A stretch of 26,921 bases of DNA from CAYJDG01 sp964368875 (GTDB lineage: Bacteria; Pseudomonadota; Alphaproteobacteria; Micavibrionales; Micavibrionaceae). This document shows positions 7,670-16,515 of the stretch, piece after piece (position 1 is the first letter of the stretch; each line of letters opens with the position of its first letter). Below the pieces are notes generated by a model that saw nothing but the letters and a program-made list of their open reading frames with translations, searched no databases and was not told where the DNA came from. Both the position numbers and the translations under genes were made by a program. Location: NCBI GenBank assembly GCA_964368875.1, contig CAYJDG010000028.1:1-26921 (forward strand), given 5' to 3'.

Positions 7670-8392
7670 TTAATCGAATTTATACTTAAGGATGACTTTT
7701 AAAGTCCCGTCCGGCGCGGCTTCGCTGAGACCAATCAAATAGCCTGCATCGTAGGACAGGTTCTTCCCGACCTTGCCGTAAAAGACAGGGCCCACACGGT
7801 GATCCTGCGTATCAAAGCCCTGCTCATCCCCCATTTTTCCAAAGCTATCATAGAGCTCGAAGCCCGGCTGGAATTGATCGGAGAGTTTGTAACGGCTGCT
7901 CCATGACGTGCCCCAGTTCGCGCCCCTGCCCGACTCTGTCGTGCGATCAAAGATAACGTTGACGCGGTGGGAGGTCTTGCCAATGTCTTTTCCGGCAAGA
8001 AGTTTCACTTCAACTTTATCTTCTGAACCGCTGAGGTTTTTGGCGTAGCTGATGCGAAAACCGCTATCCAGTCCGACATCTTTCTGGCTGGTGAGCTGGA
8101 ATTTATTCTTCCAGTCGATGCTGGTGAAGTCGGTGCGGTCATCGGGATCACCACTTTGATCAACATTGGTTTCAAGCTCGGAATACCAAAAGGATGTAAA
8201 GCCATGCCCGAGGGTCAGTTTGTTCTTCCACGCCCCATCGGTGTCGTCATTTTCATCGATGGAGTATTCACCTTTAACCTCAAAAACGGTTTCGCCCTCA
8301 TTCACAGTTGGCGACGTCACCGTGCGTGTCGCATAAGCCGGACTGGAGAAAAGGATGAGGGCGAGTGGAAGGTATTTTATAGATTGGCGCAT
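7670..8392 (-). CDS. Putative outer-membrane beta-barrel protein with signal peptide
   Basis: The 240-residue product starts with a typical Sec signal (MRQSIKYLPLALILFSSPAYA, cleavage after AYA at about residue 21). The rest is rich in alternating polar/hydrophobic strands with aromatic girdle-like residues (KNKLTLGHGFTSFWYSEL, DWKNKFQL, GYLIGLSEAA) and ends in a hydrophobic/aromatic KVILKYKFD, as outer-membrane barrels do. No named family is recognised. The frame is open further upstream, but ATG 8392 has CAGGAAA 4-5 nt before it and gives the clean signal peptide. It lies 10 bp after ruvX on the same strand and is probably co-transcribed with it. Its function (porin-like, transport or sensing) is not visible. 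Confidence 0.75.
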   Translation of the reverse strand: MRQSIKYLPLALILFSSPAYATRTVTSPTVNEGETVFEVKGEYSIDENDDTDGAWKNKLTLGHGFTSFWYSELETNVDQSGDPDDRTDFTSIDWKNKFQLTSQKDVGLDSGFRISYAKNLSGSEDKVEVKLLAGKDIGKTSHRVNVIFDRTTESGRGANWGTSWSSRYKLSDQFQPGFELYDSFGKMGDEQGFDTQDHRVGPVFYGKVGKNLSYDAGYLIGLSEAAPDGTLKVILKYKFD

Positions 8393-8402
8393 ATTTTCCT
8401 GC

Positions 8403-8873
8403 TTATGACAAAAATGATATAAGTATTTCTTGAGCGGCCATTTTATCAATGATCTCGCTGCGGCGCTTGCGGGTCATGTCGACTTCATCGATCAAGAACT
8501 TATGGGCGTTGGCGGTTGAAAACCGTTCATCCCAGAAGGTAACAAAAATGTCCGGCAGCCACTCCTGCATCGCCAGAATCGTGTCTTTGACGCTCTGGCA
8601 TTTCGGGCCTTCGCTGCCGTCCACATTCAGCGGCCAGCCGACCACGAGGCCGGAGACGCCATATTCCTTAATCTGGGCCGCGACAATTACGGCATCGGCT
8701 TTCAGCTTGGTGCGGGAAATGACCTTCAGGGGGGTGCAGATTCGGGTCGCTACGTCACCAAAAGCCAAGCCGATGGTTTTGGTGCCCACATCGAGGCCCA
8801 AAAGCTTTGCATTCGGGGGCAAACTCCCTTTAAAGTCTTGGCTGGAAATGATTTTCATGGTTCGTAAAGCCAT
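8403..8873 (-). CDS. ruvX: RuvX/YqgF-family Holliday junction resolvase-like protein
   Basis: An RNase-H-fold protein of about 150-156 residues. The signature LGLDVGTKTIGLAFGD holds the first acidic site (Asp28). VVGWPLNVDGSEGP and FWDERFSTA (Glu116) follow, with DKMAAQEIL (Asp143) at the end. Homologues act in 16S rRNA 5'-end processing and have been proposed as Holliday junction resolvases; the cytoplasmic role is conserved. Start choice is uncertain: ATG 8873 (GTAGG directly adjacent) or ATG 8858, neither with an ideal ribosome-binding site. It is divergent from gatC, 21 bp apart (8874-8894), so the two promoters must overlap the opposite genes. Confidence 0.92.
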   Translation of the reverse strand: MALRTMKIISSQDFKGSLPPNAKLLGLDVGTKTIGLAFGDVATRICTPLKVISRTKLKADAVIVAAQIKEYGVSGLVVGWPLNVDGSEGPKCQSVKDTILAMQEWLPDIFVTFWDERFSTANAHKFLIDEVDMTRKRRSEIIDKMAAQEILISFLS

Positions 8874-8894
8874 CCTACAAAAAAGAGACCCCTG

Positions 8895-9182
8895 ATGACT
8901 ATAGACAAAGCAACCGTTCGCAAATTAGGCACCCTGTCACGTATCGACGTGTCAGCCGAAGATGAGGATTACTACGCCACCCAGGTCGGCAATATCCTTA
9001 AATGGATCGAACAATTGCAGGAAGTTAACACCGACGGCATCGAGCCCCTGACCAGCGTGTCGAGCATCGTGCCGTTCCAGCGCCCCGATGTGGTGAATGA
9101 TGGCGATAAAGTCACCGATGTTCTCGCCAATGCCCCGGAATCCGTTGAAGGGTTCTTTGTTGTCTCCAAGATCGTTGAATAG
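8895..9182 (+). CDS. gatC: Aspartyl/glutamyl-tRNA(Asn/Gln) amidotransferase subunit C
   Basis: This 95-residue protein is the small structural subunit that stabilises GatA and holds the GatCAB complex together. It starts MTIDKATVRKLGTLSRI and contains NILKWIEQLQEVNTDGIEPL and RPDVVNDGD, which are typical GatC motifs. GAGA lies about 8 nt upstream of ATG 8895. It is 9 bp from gatA, so they are co-transcribed. GatCAB amidates misacylated Glu-tRNA(Gln) and/or Asp-tRNA(Asn) in the cytoplasm. Confidence 0.96.
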   Translation: MTIDKATVRKLGTLSRIDVSAEDEDYYATQVGNILKWIEQLQEVNTDGIEPLTSVSSIVPFQRPDVVNDGDKVTDVLANAPESVEGFFVVSKIVE

Positions 9183-9191
9183 AGTTTTACC

Positions 9192-10676
9192 ATGACCGAC
9201 CTTTTGAACCTGACCATCGCTGACGCTGTTGCCAAGCTGAAGAAAAAAGAAATCTCCTCCACTGAGTTGACCAAGGCCCATCTCGAACAGATGGACAGCC
9301 ACCGTTATCTCAACGCGTACATCACCGAAACGCCAGACCTCGCGTTGAAACAGGCCGCAGCCTCCGATGCGAAGCTTGCCAAAGGTGACGGCGGCGCACT
9401 TGAAGGCATTCCGCTTGGGATCAAGGATCTTTACTGTACTAAAGGTGTGCGCACGACGGCGGGTTCTAAAATCCTCGGCAATTTCGTGCCGACCTATGAA
9501 TCCACCGTCTCACAGAAACTGCTTGATGCAGGCGCTGTGACGCTTGGTAAACTCAACCTCGATGAATTCGCGATGGGGTCGTCCAATACGACGAGCGCCT
9601 ATGGTAACGTTATCAGCCCATGGAAGCGCAACAATGGCGATAACCGTGATCTCGTGCCGGGTGGCTCGTCCGGTGGCTCTGCCGCTGCGGTCTCTGCCAA
9701 CATGTGCATGGGCGCAACCGGAACCGATACAGGCGGTTCAATCCGCCAGCCTGCGGCCTTCACCGGCATTGCAGGCATCAAGCCGACTTATGGCCGCTGC
9801 TCGCGCTGGGGCATCGTTGCCTTCGCGTCGTCGCTCGATCAGGCGGGACCATTCGCGCGCACAGTTGAAGACTGCGCCCTGATGCTGAATTCAATGGCCG
9901 GGTATGATCCGAAAGACAGCACGTCGGCTAACATTCCTGTGCCGGATTACACCAAGGCGCTTATTCCTGATATGAAGGGCCTGCGCGTTGGCATTCCTAA
10001 AGAGTACCGCCTTGATGGCATGCCTGAAGAAATCCTGAAAATCTGGGATCAGGGCATTGAGTGGATGAAGGATGCCGGTGCCGAGATCGTTGAAGTATCC
10101 CTGCCCCACACGAAATACGCTCTGCCGACCTATTACGTGATCGCCCCAGCCGAAGCATCGTCTAACCTCGCCCGGTATGACGGTGTGCGCTATGGCCTGC
10201 GTGTCGATGGCGAGAACCTCAACTGTACCTATGAGAAAACCCGCGCCGAAGGGTTCGGCCGTGAAGTGAAACGCCGCATCATGACCGGAACGTATGTTCT
10301 CTCGGCTGGGTACTATGATGCCTATTACACCAAAGCGCAGAAAGTCCGCCGTCTGATCTCGAACGACTTCACCGAAGCATACAAGAAATGTGACGTGCTG
10401 CTCACCCCAGCTACACCGTCAGCGGCGTTCGCAATCGGTGAGAACGAGGATGATCCGGTTAAAATGTACCTCAATGACGTCTTTACAGTGACCGTCAACC
10501 TTGCTGGCCTGCCCGGTATGACTGTGCCAACCGGATTATCGAGCGACGGATTGCCGCTTGGCCTGCAACTGATTGGAAAATTCTGGGATGAGGAAACTGT
10601 GTTCCGCGCAGGTTGCGTGCTGGAGCAAGCCGCCCAGTTTAAAGCTCAACCCCAGCTTCTGAAGAAGGCAGCATGA
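9192..10676 (+). CDS. gatA: Glutamyl-tRNA(Gln) amidotransferase subunit A (amidase)
   Basis: A 494-residue amidase-signature enzyme that releases ammonia from glutamine for the transamidation done by GatB. The Ser-cisSer-Lys triad is visible: Lys78 in GIPLGIKDL, the cis-Ser in PGGSSGGSAAAV (Ser159) and the nucleophile in TGGSIRQPA (Ser183). Length is normal. Its TGA overlaps the ATG of the next gene by 4 nt (ATGA), so translation is coupled to an unexpected partner, a secreted Cys-rich protein, and not to gatB. Confidence 0.97.
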   Translation: MTDLLNLTIADAVAKLKKKEISSTELTKAHLEQMDSHRYLNAYITETPDLALKQAAASDAKLAKGDGGALEGIPLGIKDLYCTKGVRTTAGSKILGNFVPTYESTVSQKLLDAGAVTLGKLNLDEFAMGSSNTTSAYGNVISPWKRNNGDNRDLVPGGSSGGSAAAVSANMCMGATGTDTGGSIRQPAAFTGIAGIKPTYGRCSRWGIVAFASSLDQAGPFARTVEDCALMLNSMAGYDPKDSTSANIPVPDYTKALIPDMKGLRVGIPKEYRLDGMPEEILKIWDQGIEWMKDAGAEIVEVSLPHTKYALPTYYVIAPAEASSNLARYDGVRYGLRVDGENLNCTYEKTRAEGFGREVKRRIMTGTYVLSAGYYDAYYTKAQKVRRLISNDFTEAYKKCDVLLTPATPSAAFAIGENEDDPVKMYLNDVFTVTVNLAGLPGMTVPTGLSSDGLPLGLQLIGKFWDEETVFRAGCVLEQAAQFKAQPQLLKKAA

Positions 10677-11308
10677 TCCGCATTCTCATACTCCTTTTGA
10701 GCGTTATGACAGTTATGACTCTCGGCTTCACCGCGCATGCCCAGGACGCAGATTTCCTGGGCAAACCAAAAGCTCTGGATCCTAAAGTCACGTCCGGCAA
10801 ATATCTGTCGAATGAAGCGACCGATGAAGTGTTCAAGAAATGCAAAACCACTTACCCGCCGCGCTTCACACCCGGGTCACTTGATTACTATTGCAGCTGC
10901 ACGTCCGTGGCCACCCAAGGCACCCTGACAACTGCTGAATATGAAAGCCTGCAAATCCCCCGGAACCAAATGGTGGGTAACCCAGTTTATGATAAGTATC
11001 TCACGCAAGTCGTCGCACCTTGCCTTGATACACCGACACTTGATTCTGAATATTATTATTGCGTTCTCAACCGTAAGAGCGATCCCGGCATCAAGGATAT
11101 CGTCAATTACTGCACCTGCGTCTCTGAAAAAATTGCCAAGCATGTCCAAAATTATGGTGATGCCGATATGATGAGCCGCATAGATAACGATTTGTATAAA
11201 GACCCTATGGAAGCGATGTGGAGAAGCGATGGCTTCAAGCAGGCCAAAGAAGCCGCCCATACGCAATGCCGCACTGGCAACTGGAAGAGTCCAAGCATCT
11301 ATAATTAA
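10673..11308 (+). CDS. Secreted 8-cysteine protein inside the gat cluster (paralogue 1)
   Basis: The 211-residue product has a signal peptide (MIRILILLLSVMTVMTLGFTAHA) with cleavage likely after AHA, so it is exported to the periplasm or beyond. The mature part has eight cysteines in a twice-repeated order: FKKC, YYCSC, APC, then YYC, YCTC, TQC. I read this as two copies of a C...CxC...C module. I do not recognise a family. The ATG overlaps the gatA stop by 4 nt, which implies co-expression with gatA, and a second protein of the same design follows 35 bp later. The cysteines could form disulfides or hold a metal or haem. There is no CxxCH motif, so classical c-type haem is unlikely. Confidence 0.85.
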   Translation: MIRILILLLSVMTVMTLGFTAHAQDADFLGKPKALDPKVTSGKYLSNEATDEVFKKCKTTYPPRFTPGSLDYYCSCTSVATQGTLTTAEYESLQIPRNQMVGNPVYDKYLTQVVAPCLDTPTLDSEYYYCVLNRKSDPGIKDIVNYCTCVSEKIAKHVQNYGDADMMSRIDNDLYKDPMEAMWRSDGFKQAKEAAHTQCRTGNWKSPSIYN

Positions 11309-11343
11309 AACTGAACGATAAACAGAAGAAGGGTGTGTAAAAA

Positions 11344-11883
11344 ATGAGAAACTTATTAGCAGTTCTAACCTTACTGATGTGCTTTACTTCAACCGCTGCT
11401 CTCGCGCAGACGGCCATTTCCGAAGCCAACGCGCAGAAATTTTATCAAAACTGCGTGGCAACAACTCAACCTGGTCAGGAAATGAAGCCGCAGACCAAGG
11501 ATGTCTATTGCCAATGCACAGCTCTGCATATGCGCAGATCCATCACGATGGAAGATATCCGCGCAACCATGGGCAACGACCAAGCCGCCCGCGACGCGAT
11601 TAACAAGACCCTTACGCAAGTGCATGCCCCATGCATGGAATACCCGGTGCGCGACCTGATTGCGACCAAATGCGCAAAAGATGTTGGCGTTACCAACGTC
11701 TGCAACTGCCTGTCTGACAAGATGGCTGCCTATACCGCACGGGAATCCCAACGCCTGCTGGGTGTCGTGCTGGCCCAGAACCCGAATATCACTGACCCGA
11801 TGGCTGCCATCATGGAAACCAAAGAGTTCAAGGATAACGAACAGCGCCTGACCATGTCATGCGCCCAACTGATGTTAAAATAA
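11344..11883 (+). CDS. Secreted 8-cysteine protein inside the gat cluster (paralogue 2)
   Basis: This 179-residue paralogue of the preceding gene has a signal peptide (MRNLLAVLTLLMCFTSTAALA) and the same eight-cysteine plan in the mature chain: QNC, VYCQC, APC, TKC, VCNC, MSC. Shared surroundings include the APC, the CNCLSDKMA/CTCVSEKIA segment, and DPMAAIMETKEFK/DPMEAMWRSDGFK. It is shorter than paralogue 1, mainly at both ends. The start follows GAAGAAGGGTG with a roughly 10-nt A-rich spacer. It lies 20 bp before gatB and is therefore part of the same transcription unit. The function is unknown. Confidence 0.86.
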   Translation: MRNLLAVLTLLMCFTSTAALAQTAISEANAQKFYQNCVATTQPGQEMKPQTKDVYCQCTALHMRRSITMEDIRATMGNDQAARDAINKTLTQVHAPCMEYPVRDLIATKCAKDVGVTNVCNCLSDKMAAYTARESQRLLGVVLAQNPNITDPMAAIMETKEFKDNEQRLTMSCAQLMLK

Positions 11884-11903
11884 CTTAAGAGAGACCAAAG
11901 ACT

Positions 11904-13303
11904 ATGGCTGCATTAATCAAAGGCGAAACTGGCGACTGGGAAATGGTGATCGGACTTGAAGTCCACGCGCAGATTATCGCCAAATCGAAACTGTTCTCGG
12001 GAGCGTCCTGTGAATTCGGTGGCGCACCGAACAGCCATGTCAGCCTTGTTGACGCTGCGATGCCTGGCATGTTGCCAGTGCTGAACCAGTATTGCGTCGA
12101 ACAGGCAGTGCGCACTGGTCTTGGTCTCAAATCGCAGATCAACATGAAGTCGATCTTCGAACGTAAAAACTATTTCTACCCTGATCTACCGCAAGGCTAT
12201 CAGATTTCCCAGTTCCTGCACCCGATCGTCGGCAAAGGCATGATCGAGATTGATCTCGCCGATGGCACGACCAAGCAAATCGGCGTGACGCGCCTGCACC
12301 TTGAACAGGATGCCGGGAAATCGATCCATGACCAGCATCCGACCAAGAGCTATGTCGATCTCAACCGCGCCGGTTGCGCGCTGATGGAGATTGTGTCCGA
12401 GCCGGACCTGCGCGGTCCCGAAGAGGCCTGCGCCTATATCTCGAAACTACGCATGATCCTGCGGTATCTCGAGACTTGCGACGGCAACATGGAAGAAGGC
12501 TCGATGCGCGCCGACGTCAACCTATCGCTACGCCGCCCCGGCGAGCCGCTCGGCACACGTTGCGAGATCAAGAACGTCAACTCGATCAAGGCCATCCAGA
12601 TGGCAATTGATTATGAGGCCCAACGCCAGCTCGAAATTCTCGAAGGCGGCGGCTCGATCAAGCAGGAAACCCGTTTGTGGGATCCGGTCAAAGGCGAAAC
12701 GCGTTCGATGCGCTCGAAAGAAGAAGCGCATGATTACCGCTACTTCCCTGATCCCGACCTCCTCCCGGTCGTGCTGGAAAGCGCATGGGTCAACCAGATT
12801 AAAGAAACCCTGCCTGAACTCCCCGACGACAAGAAGCATCGTTTTATGAAGGACTTTTCGTTGAGCGCGTATGACGCCTCGGTGCTGATTGCGGAGCGTT
12901 CACGGGCATCCTTCTATGAAACCGTGGCCGCAGGTCGCGATCCGAAGCTGGCAGCCAACTGGGTTATCAACGAACTGCTTGGCGGCCTCAACAAAGACGG
13001 CAAGACCCTCGAACAAAGCCCAATCACCGCGGCTCAGCTTGGCGGCCTGATCGGCCTGATCACCGACAACACCATCTCTGGCAAGATCGCCAAAGATGTC
13101 TTCGCAGAAATGATGGCGACCGGAGAAGATGCGGCCAAGATTGTCGACGCGAAGGGCCTGAAGCAGGTGACCGACAGCGGCGCAATTGAGAAAATCGTCG
13201 ACGAAGTCATCGCCGAAAACCCGGACAACGTTGCAGCCTATAAAGGCGGCAAGGATAAGTTGTTTGGCTTCTTCGTTGGGCAGGTTCTGAAGAAATCTCA
13301 GGG
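11904..13303 (+). CDS. gatB: Aspartyl/glutamyl-tRNA amidotransferase subunit B, C-terminus lost in gap
   Basis: About 466 residues of GatB are present, ending at the scaffold gap just after GFFVGQVLKKSQ. Family members normally end about 10-20 residues later, so only the extreme C-terminus is missing. Hallmarks include WEMVIGLEVHAQI, the Cys/Ala-rich ALMEIVSEPDLR, LEQDAGKS, and a C-terminal YqeY-like tail domain (residues about 320-466). GatB phosphorylates and transamidates the misacylated tRNA using ammonia from GatA. ATG 11904 has AGAGAG upstream. The frame runs on through the Ns into a membrane protein tail, but that continuity is an artefact of the placeholder length. Confidence 0.96.
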
Positions 13304-13403
13304 NNNNNNNNNNNNNNNNNNNNNNNNNNNNNNNNNNNNNNNNNNNNNNNNNNNNNNNNNNNNNNNNNNNNNNNNNNNNNNNNNNNNNNNNNNNNNNNNN
13401 NNN
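13304..13403. other. Scaffold gap (100 N)
   Basis: One hundred Ns hide the end of gatB and the start of the next gene. The real distance is unknown. Confidence 0.99.
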
Positions 13404-13571
13404 TGGTTTTTATCGGTTATCTGCTTTTCTCTCTCGATCCTGGCGCTCGAAACCTATACGGTCACGACATATCTTTACCCGGCCACGTTTGTGGCGGTAA
13501 ATCTGGGCCTGACTGCCCTGCTGCTGATGCGGCGTAAAGTCCTGAACCTGACACCTGAACAAGCGAGCTAG
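13404..13571 (+). CDS. C-terminal fragment of an unidentified membrane protein
   Basis: After the gap, 55 residues are open to TAG 13571. They hold two hydrophobic segments (WFLSVICFSLSILALE and TFVAVNLGLTALLLM) and end in a basic tail (MRRKVLNLTPEQAS). This is the end of an inner-membrane protein whose start is in the gap. No family can be assigned from this much. It is not a fusion with GatB, which normally ends before this. Confidence 0.6.
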   Translation, partial: WFLSVICFSLSILALETYTVTTYLYPATFVAVNLGLTALLLMRRKVLNLTPEQAS

Positions 13572-13574
13572 AAA

Positions 13575-14252
13575 ATTTATACTCTGACCCCTGAACGCAC
13601 TGAGCGCTTTGACGTTATCCGCGACGATTTCACTTTCGGCGGCACCAAGCGCATCGCCCTTGAAACATGGCTGCCCTCTTTAAACGTCGATCATGTCATC
13701 TATGCAGGGTCGGTGTTCGGCTGGGGCGTGCCTGCTCTCGCCATGGCGTGCCAAACTCTCAAAATGAAATGCACCATTCTGATGAGCGAGTCCGATTACG
13801 TGCCGCCATGGATGAAGCGTCTTGATGAAATGAAGACACGCATCATCATGAAGCGCCCGACACCGGTTGAAATTCTGACACAGGAAGCGACGGCTTATAA
13901 AGAATGTCACCTGCTGACGTCCGGTTTCGATTATCCGGGCTTCCGTGATGCCATCGCCGAACGCGCCGCCGAACTTCCCGCTCCCGAGCGGGCATGGGTG
14001 CCTGTGGTCAGCGGAACGTTGCTGCGCAGCCTTGAACAGGCGTGGCCTGAAACCGAATTCCATGGTGTCTGCGCCGCCCGCAAACATGGCTATACCGGCA
14101 AGGCAACCCTGCACATGGCCCCGGAAAAATTCAGCAATCCGGCAGAAACGCCACCACCTTACCCGTCCTGTCCATTCAGCGATGCCAAAGTCTGGCAATT
14201 TGCGGTCAAGCTTGGTAAGCAGAATGACCTGATCTGGAATACCAATCCCTGA
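13575..14252 (+). CDS. Fold-type-II PLP-dependent-enzyme-like protein with no standard start codon
   Basis: About 225 residues. An N-terminal DDFTFGGTKRIAL (candidate PLP Lys25) and a following AGSVFGWGVPALAMACQTLKMKCTILM resemble the Lys and phosphate-loop regions of cysteine synthase or ACC deaminase-like fold-II enzymes. The short length and weak matches make this tentative. The first ATG/GTG/TTG in frame is GTG 13713, which would remove the Lys. The conserved-looking N-terminus reaches back to an in-frame TAG (13569-13571) directly after the previous gene. ATT 13575 or CTG 13584 are the only near-start codons there, and AAGCGAG lies about 7 nt before the ATT. Possibilities are an unusual start, a sequencing error, or a broken gene. 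Confidence 0.5.
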   Translation: MYTLTPERTERFDVIRDDFTFGGTKRIALETWLPSLNVDHVIYAGSVFGWGVPALAMACQTLKMKCTILMSESDYVPPWMKRLDEMKTRIIMKRPTPVEILTQEATAYKECHLLTSGFDYPGFRDAIAERAAELPAPERAWVPVVSGTLLRSLEQAWPETEFHGVCAARKHGYTGKATLHMAPEKFSNPAETPPPYPSCPFSDAKVWQFAVKLGKQNDLIWNTNP

Positions 14253-14265
14253 TCCGCTGAAAGCT

Positions 14266-16101
14266 ATGAATTCCAAGTTCTACAAAAAATACGTCGAGCT
14301 TCAGCCCGACGAAGGACAGCCGACGGTTTTTCCAAAAACCGTCCTTGGGGCCTTATGGGATATTTTCAAGCTCAATCCATGGCGGTGGTCGACGCTGCTG
14401 CTGGTCAATACCGGCGGCGCAATCATCGAACCGATTACGATGCTGCTGATCGGGCAGTTTGCCGATGCGCTGTCCGCCGGGACGGTCACGGCAGCAACAA
14501 GCATGACACACCCGGCCCTGATCGGCGCGATGCTGTTATTCCTGATCGGTTTCCCGCTTTTCGGAGCACTCGAAGCCATCTTTCATAACCTTGTCGTCAA
14601 TCCGAAACTCGCACAGCGGAGCCGCTTTCGGGCAATGACGTACCTGACACAACAATCGATGGAATTTTTCCACAATGAGATGGCCGGGCGCTTGAGTGCC
14701 AAGGTCTTCGATTTTGGTCGCACATCCGCCGACCTGATGCTGAACGTGATCACCAATGTCTGGTGGGTGATGGCGTTCTTTATTACGACGGTTGTGGTCG
14801 CAGGCACGATTCACTGGTGGCTGGTCGCCCTGCTGATCGGTTGGGTGAGCGTTACTGCGCTGGTGGCATGGTTTTTTACTCCAGTAATTTCGCGCCGCTC
14901 CGACAAACTGACTGAAAGTTATTCGACTGCGCTTGGACGCTGCGTCGATATCATCACCAATATCTCGCTCACCAAACTGTTTTCACGGCCGGAAGATGAA
15001 AACAGTGATTTCAGGGGCTTGCTCAACAACCATCTTGAGAACGCTTATAGCAAAAGTAAGGTCGTGACCGCTGCGACGATTATTCTCGATTGTGCCAACA
15101 GTATCTTCATGGTCGCATTGACGGTTGCGTCGGTTTATCTGTGGTCCAAAGGGACCGTTCCGATTGGCTCAGTGGTGGCGATGTTTCCACTGATCCTGCG
15201 GATCCGCATCCAAATGGTGTGGTTCTTTATGCAGGCTTCGATGATCTCGGAGAATTACGGCACCGTCAAAAACGGACTGGAAGTTCTCAACCGCCCGGTT
15301 GCCGTTCAGGATAAGCCGAACGCCACCACCCTGCCCCGGGTTAAAGGCACAATTGATTTTAAGGACGTGACCTTCGTTTACCCGAGTGGCCGGGTCATTT
15401 TCGATCATCTTAATCTGCACATTCCAGCCGGACAGAAGGTAGGCCTGGTCGGGCCGAGCGGCGCGGGCAAGACAACGCTCGTCAATCTGCTGTTGCGCTC
15501 CTATGACATCAAATCAGGCTCAGTCACGATTGATGGGCATAACATTATGGATGTCACCCAGAATTCCCTGCGTGCGCAAATTGGTATGGTGACGCAGGAG
15601 CCGACACTGCTCAATCGCTCGATCCATGAGAACCTGACCTATGGCCGGCGCGAGGCAACCGAGGCCGATGTCATGCGCGCGACACAGCAAGCTGCAGCGC
15701 ATGATTTTATTCTCGGCTTGCGTGACAGCTATGGCAACGAAGGCTACCAGTCGCGGGTTGGTGAGCGCGGGGTCAAACTTTCAGGTGGTCAGCGGCAGCG
15801 CGTGGCGATTGCCCGCCTTATTCTGAAAGACGCGCCGATCATGTTACTGGACGAGGCAACTTCGGCGCTTGATAGCGAAATTGAATCCGTGGTGCAGACC
15901 TATATCTATCCCCTGATGGAAGACCGCACAGTCATAGCGATTGCCCATCGCCTGTCGACCGTGATGCGCATGGACCGCCTCATCGTGCTCGACGCCGGCA
16001 GGATTGTTGAAGATGGCTCACACGAAGAGTTGTTGAAAAAAGACGGACCATACTCCAGACTATGGCTGCGCCAGTCGCAGGGTTTCCTACCGGCCGCATA
16101 A
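14266..16101 (+). CDS. ABC transporter, fused permease and ATP-binding protein (exporter type)
   Basis: The 611-residue half-transporter has an N-terminal transmembrane domain (residues about 40-330, five to six segments) and a C-terminal nucleotide-binding domain (about 360-605). The motifs are complete: Walker A GPSGAGKTT (396-404), Q-loop (VTQEP, Gln444), signature LSGGQ (505-509), Walker B IMLLDE (Glu530) and H-loop IAIAHRLST (His561). It most likely works as a homodimeric exporter in the inner membrane. The cargo is not evident; lipid, peptide and drug exporters all share this build. It begins 13 bp after the PLP-like ORF and is followed 12 bp later by a small DUF4177-like gene, so the three may form one operon. 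Confidence 0.93.
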   Translation: MNSKFYKKYVELQPDEGQPTVFPKTVLGALWDIFKLNPWRWSTLLLVNTGGAIIEPITMLLIGQFADALSAGTVTAATSMTHPALIGAMLLFLIGFPLFGALEAIFHNLVVNPKLAQRSRFRAMTYLTQQSMEFFHNEMAGRLSAKVFDFGRTSADLMLNVITNVWWVMAFFITTVVVAGTIHWWLVALLIGWVSVTALVAWFFTPVISRRSDKLTESYSTALGRCVDIITNISLTKLFSRPEDENSDFRGLLNNHLENAYSKSKVVTAATIILDCANSIFMVALTVASVYLWSKGTVPIGSVVAMFPLILRIRIQMVWFFMQASMISENYGTVKNGLEVLNRPVAVQDKPNATTLPRVKGTIDFKDVTFVYPSGRVIFDHLNLHIPAGQKVGLVGPSGAGKTTLVNLLLRSYDIKSGSVTIDGHNIMDVTQNSLRAQIGMVTQEPTLLNRSIHENLTYGRREATEADVMRATQQAAAHDFILGLRDSYGNEGYQSRVGERGVKLSGGQRQRVAIARLILKDAPIMLLDEATSALDSEIESVVQTYIYPLMEDRTVIAIAHRLSTVMRMDRLIVLDAGRIVEDGSHEELLKKDGPYSRLWLRQSQGFLPAA

Positions 16102-16113
16102 AGGAGAAGCGCC

Positions 16114-16338
16114 ATGAACGAACGATATGAATATCAGGTCTTGATTTATCAGGAAGCGATGCTTGGCTCGCTGGTGCTTGGTCAATCAAAGGTCGACCCT
16201 GAGAGATTTGCCAAATTCCTGAACGAACAGGCCGCCAAAGGTTGGCGTGTTAAGACCATGGAGCGGGAAACCCGCCGCATGCTTCTGTTCTTTAACCGCG
16301 AGGCCTTTCTTGTCGTCATGGAACGCGAACGTTCATAA
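16114..16338 (+). CDS. DUF4177-like small protein
   Basis: A 74-residue soluble protein, MNERYEYQVLIYQEA at the start, with SKVDPERFAKFLNEQ, AKGWRVKTMERE and FFNREAFLVVMERE. This order of strand, helix ending in KGW, and strand-strand matches the DUF4177 small-domain family. No enzymatic residues are known for it. ATG 16114 has a strong ribosome-binding site (AAGGAGAAG). It lies 12 bp after the ABC transporter, so it is probably co-expressed with it. A role in that system is only an inference. Confidence 0.75.
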   Translation: MNERYEYQVLIYQEAMLGSLVLGQSKVDPERFAKFLNEQAAKGWRVKTMERETRRMLLFFNREAFLVVMERERS

Positions 16339-16413
16339 ATCCCAATAAAAACGGTCTTTCAGCAGTTTCGCTTGAAATAACCGCCTGAATAAGCTACTCA
16401 TTTTTGACTTTCT

Positions 16414-16507
<94 letters not shown>

Positions 16508-16515
16508 TTTTTCTC

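Noticed and set aside
11904..13571. A continuous frame joining GatB to a membrane protein
   Set aside because: The join runs through 100 placeholder Ns. GatB is almost complete before the gap, and the frame match is chance.
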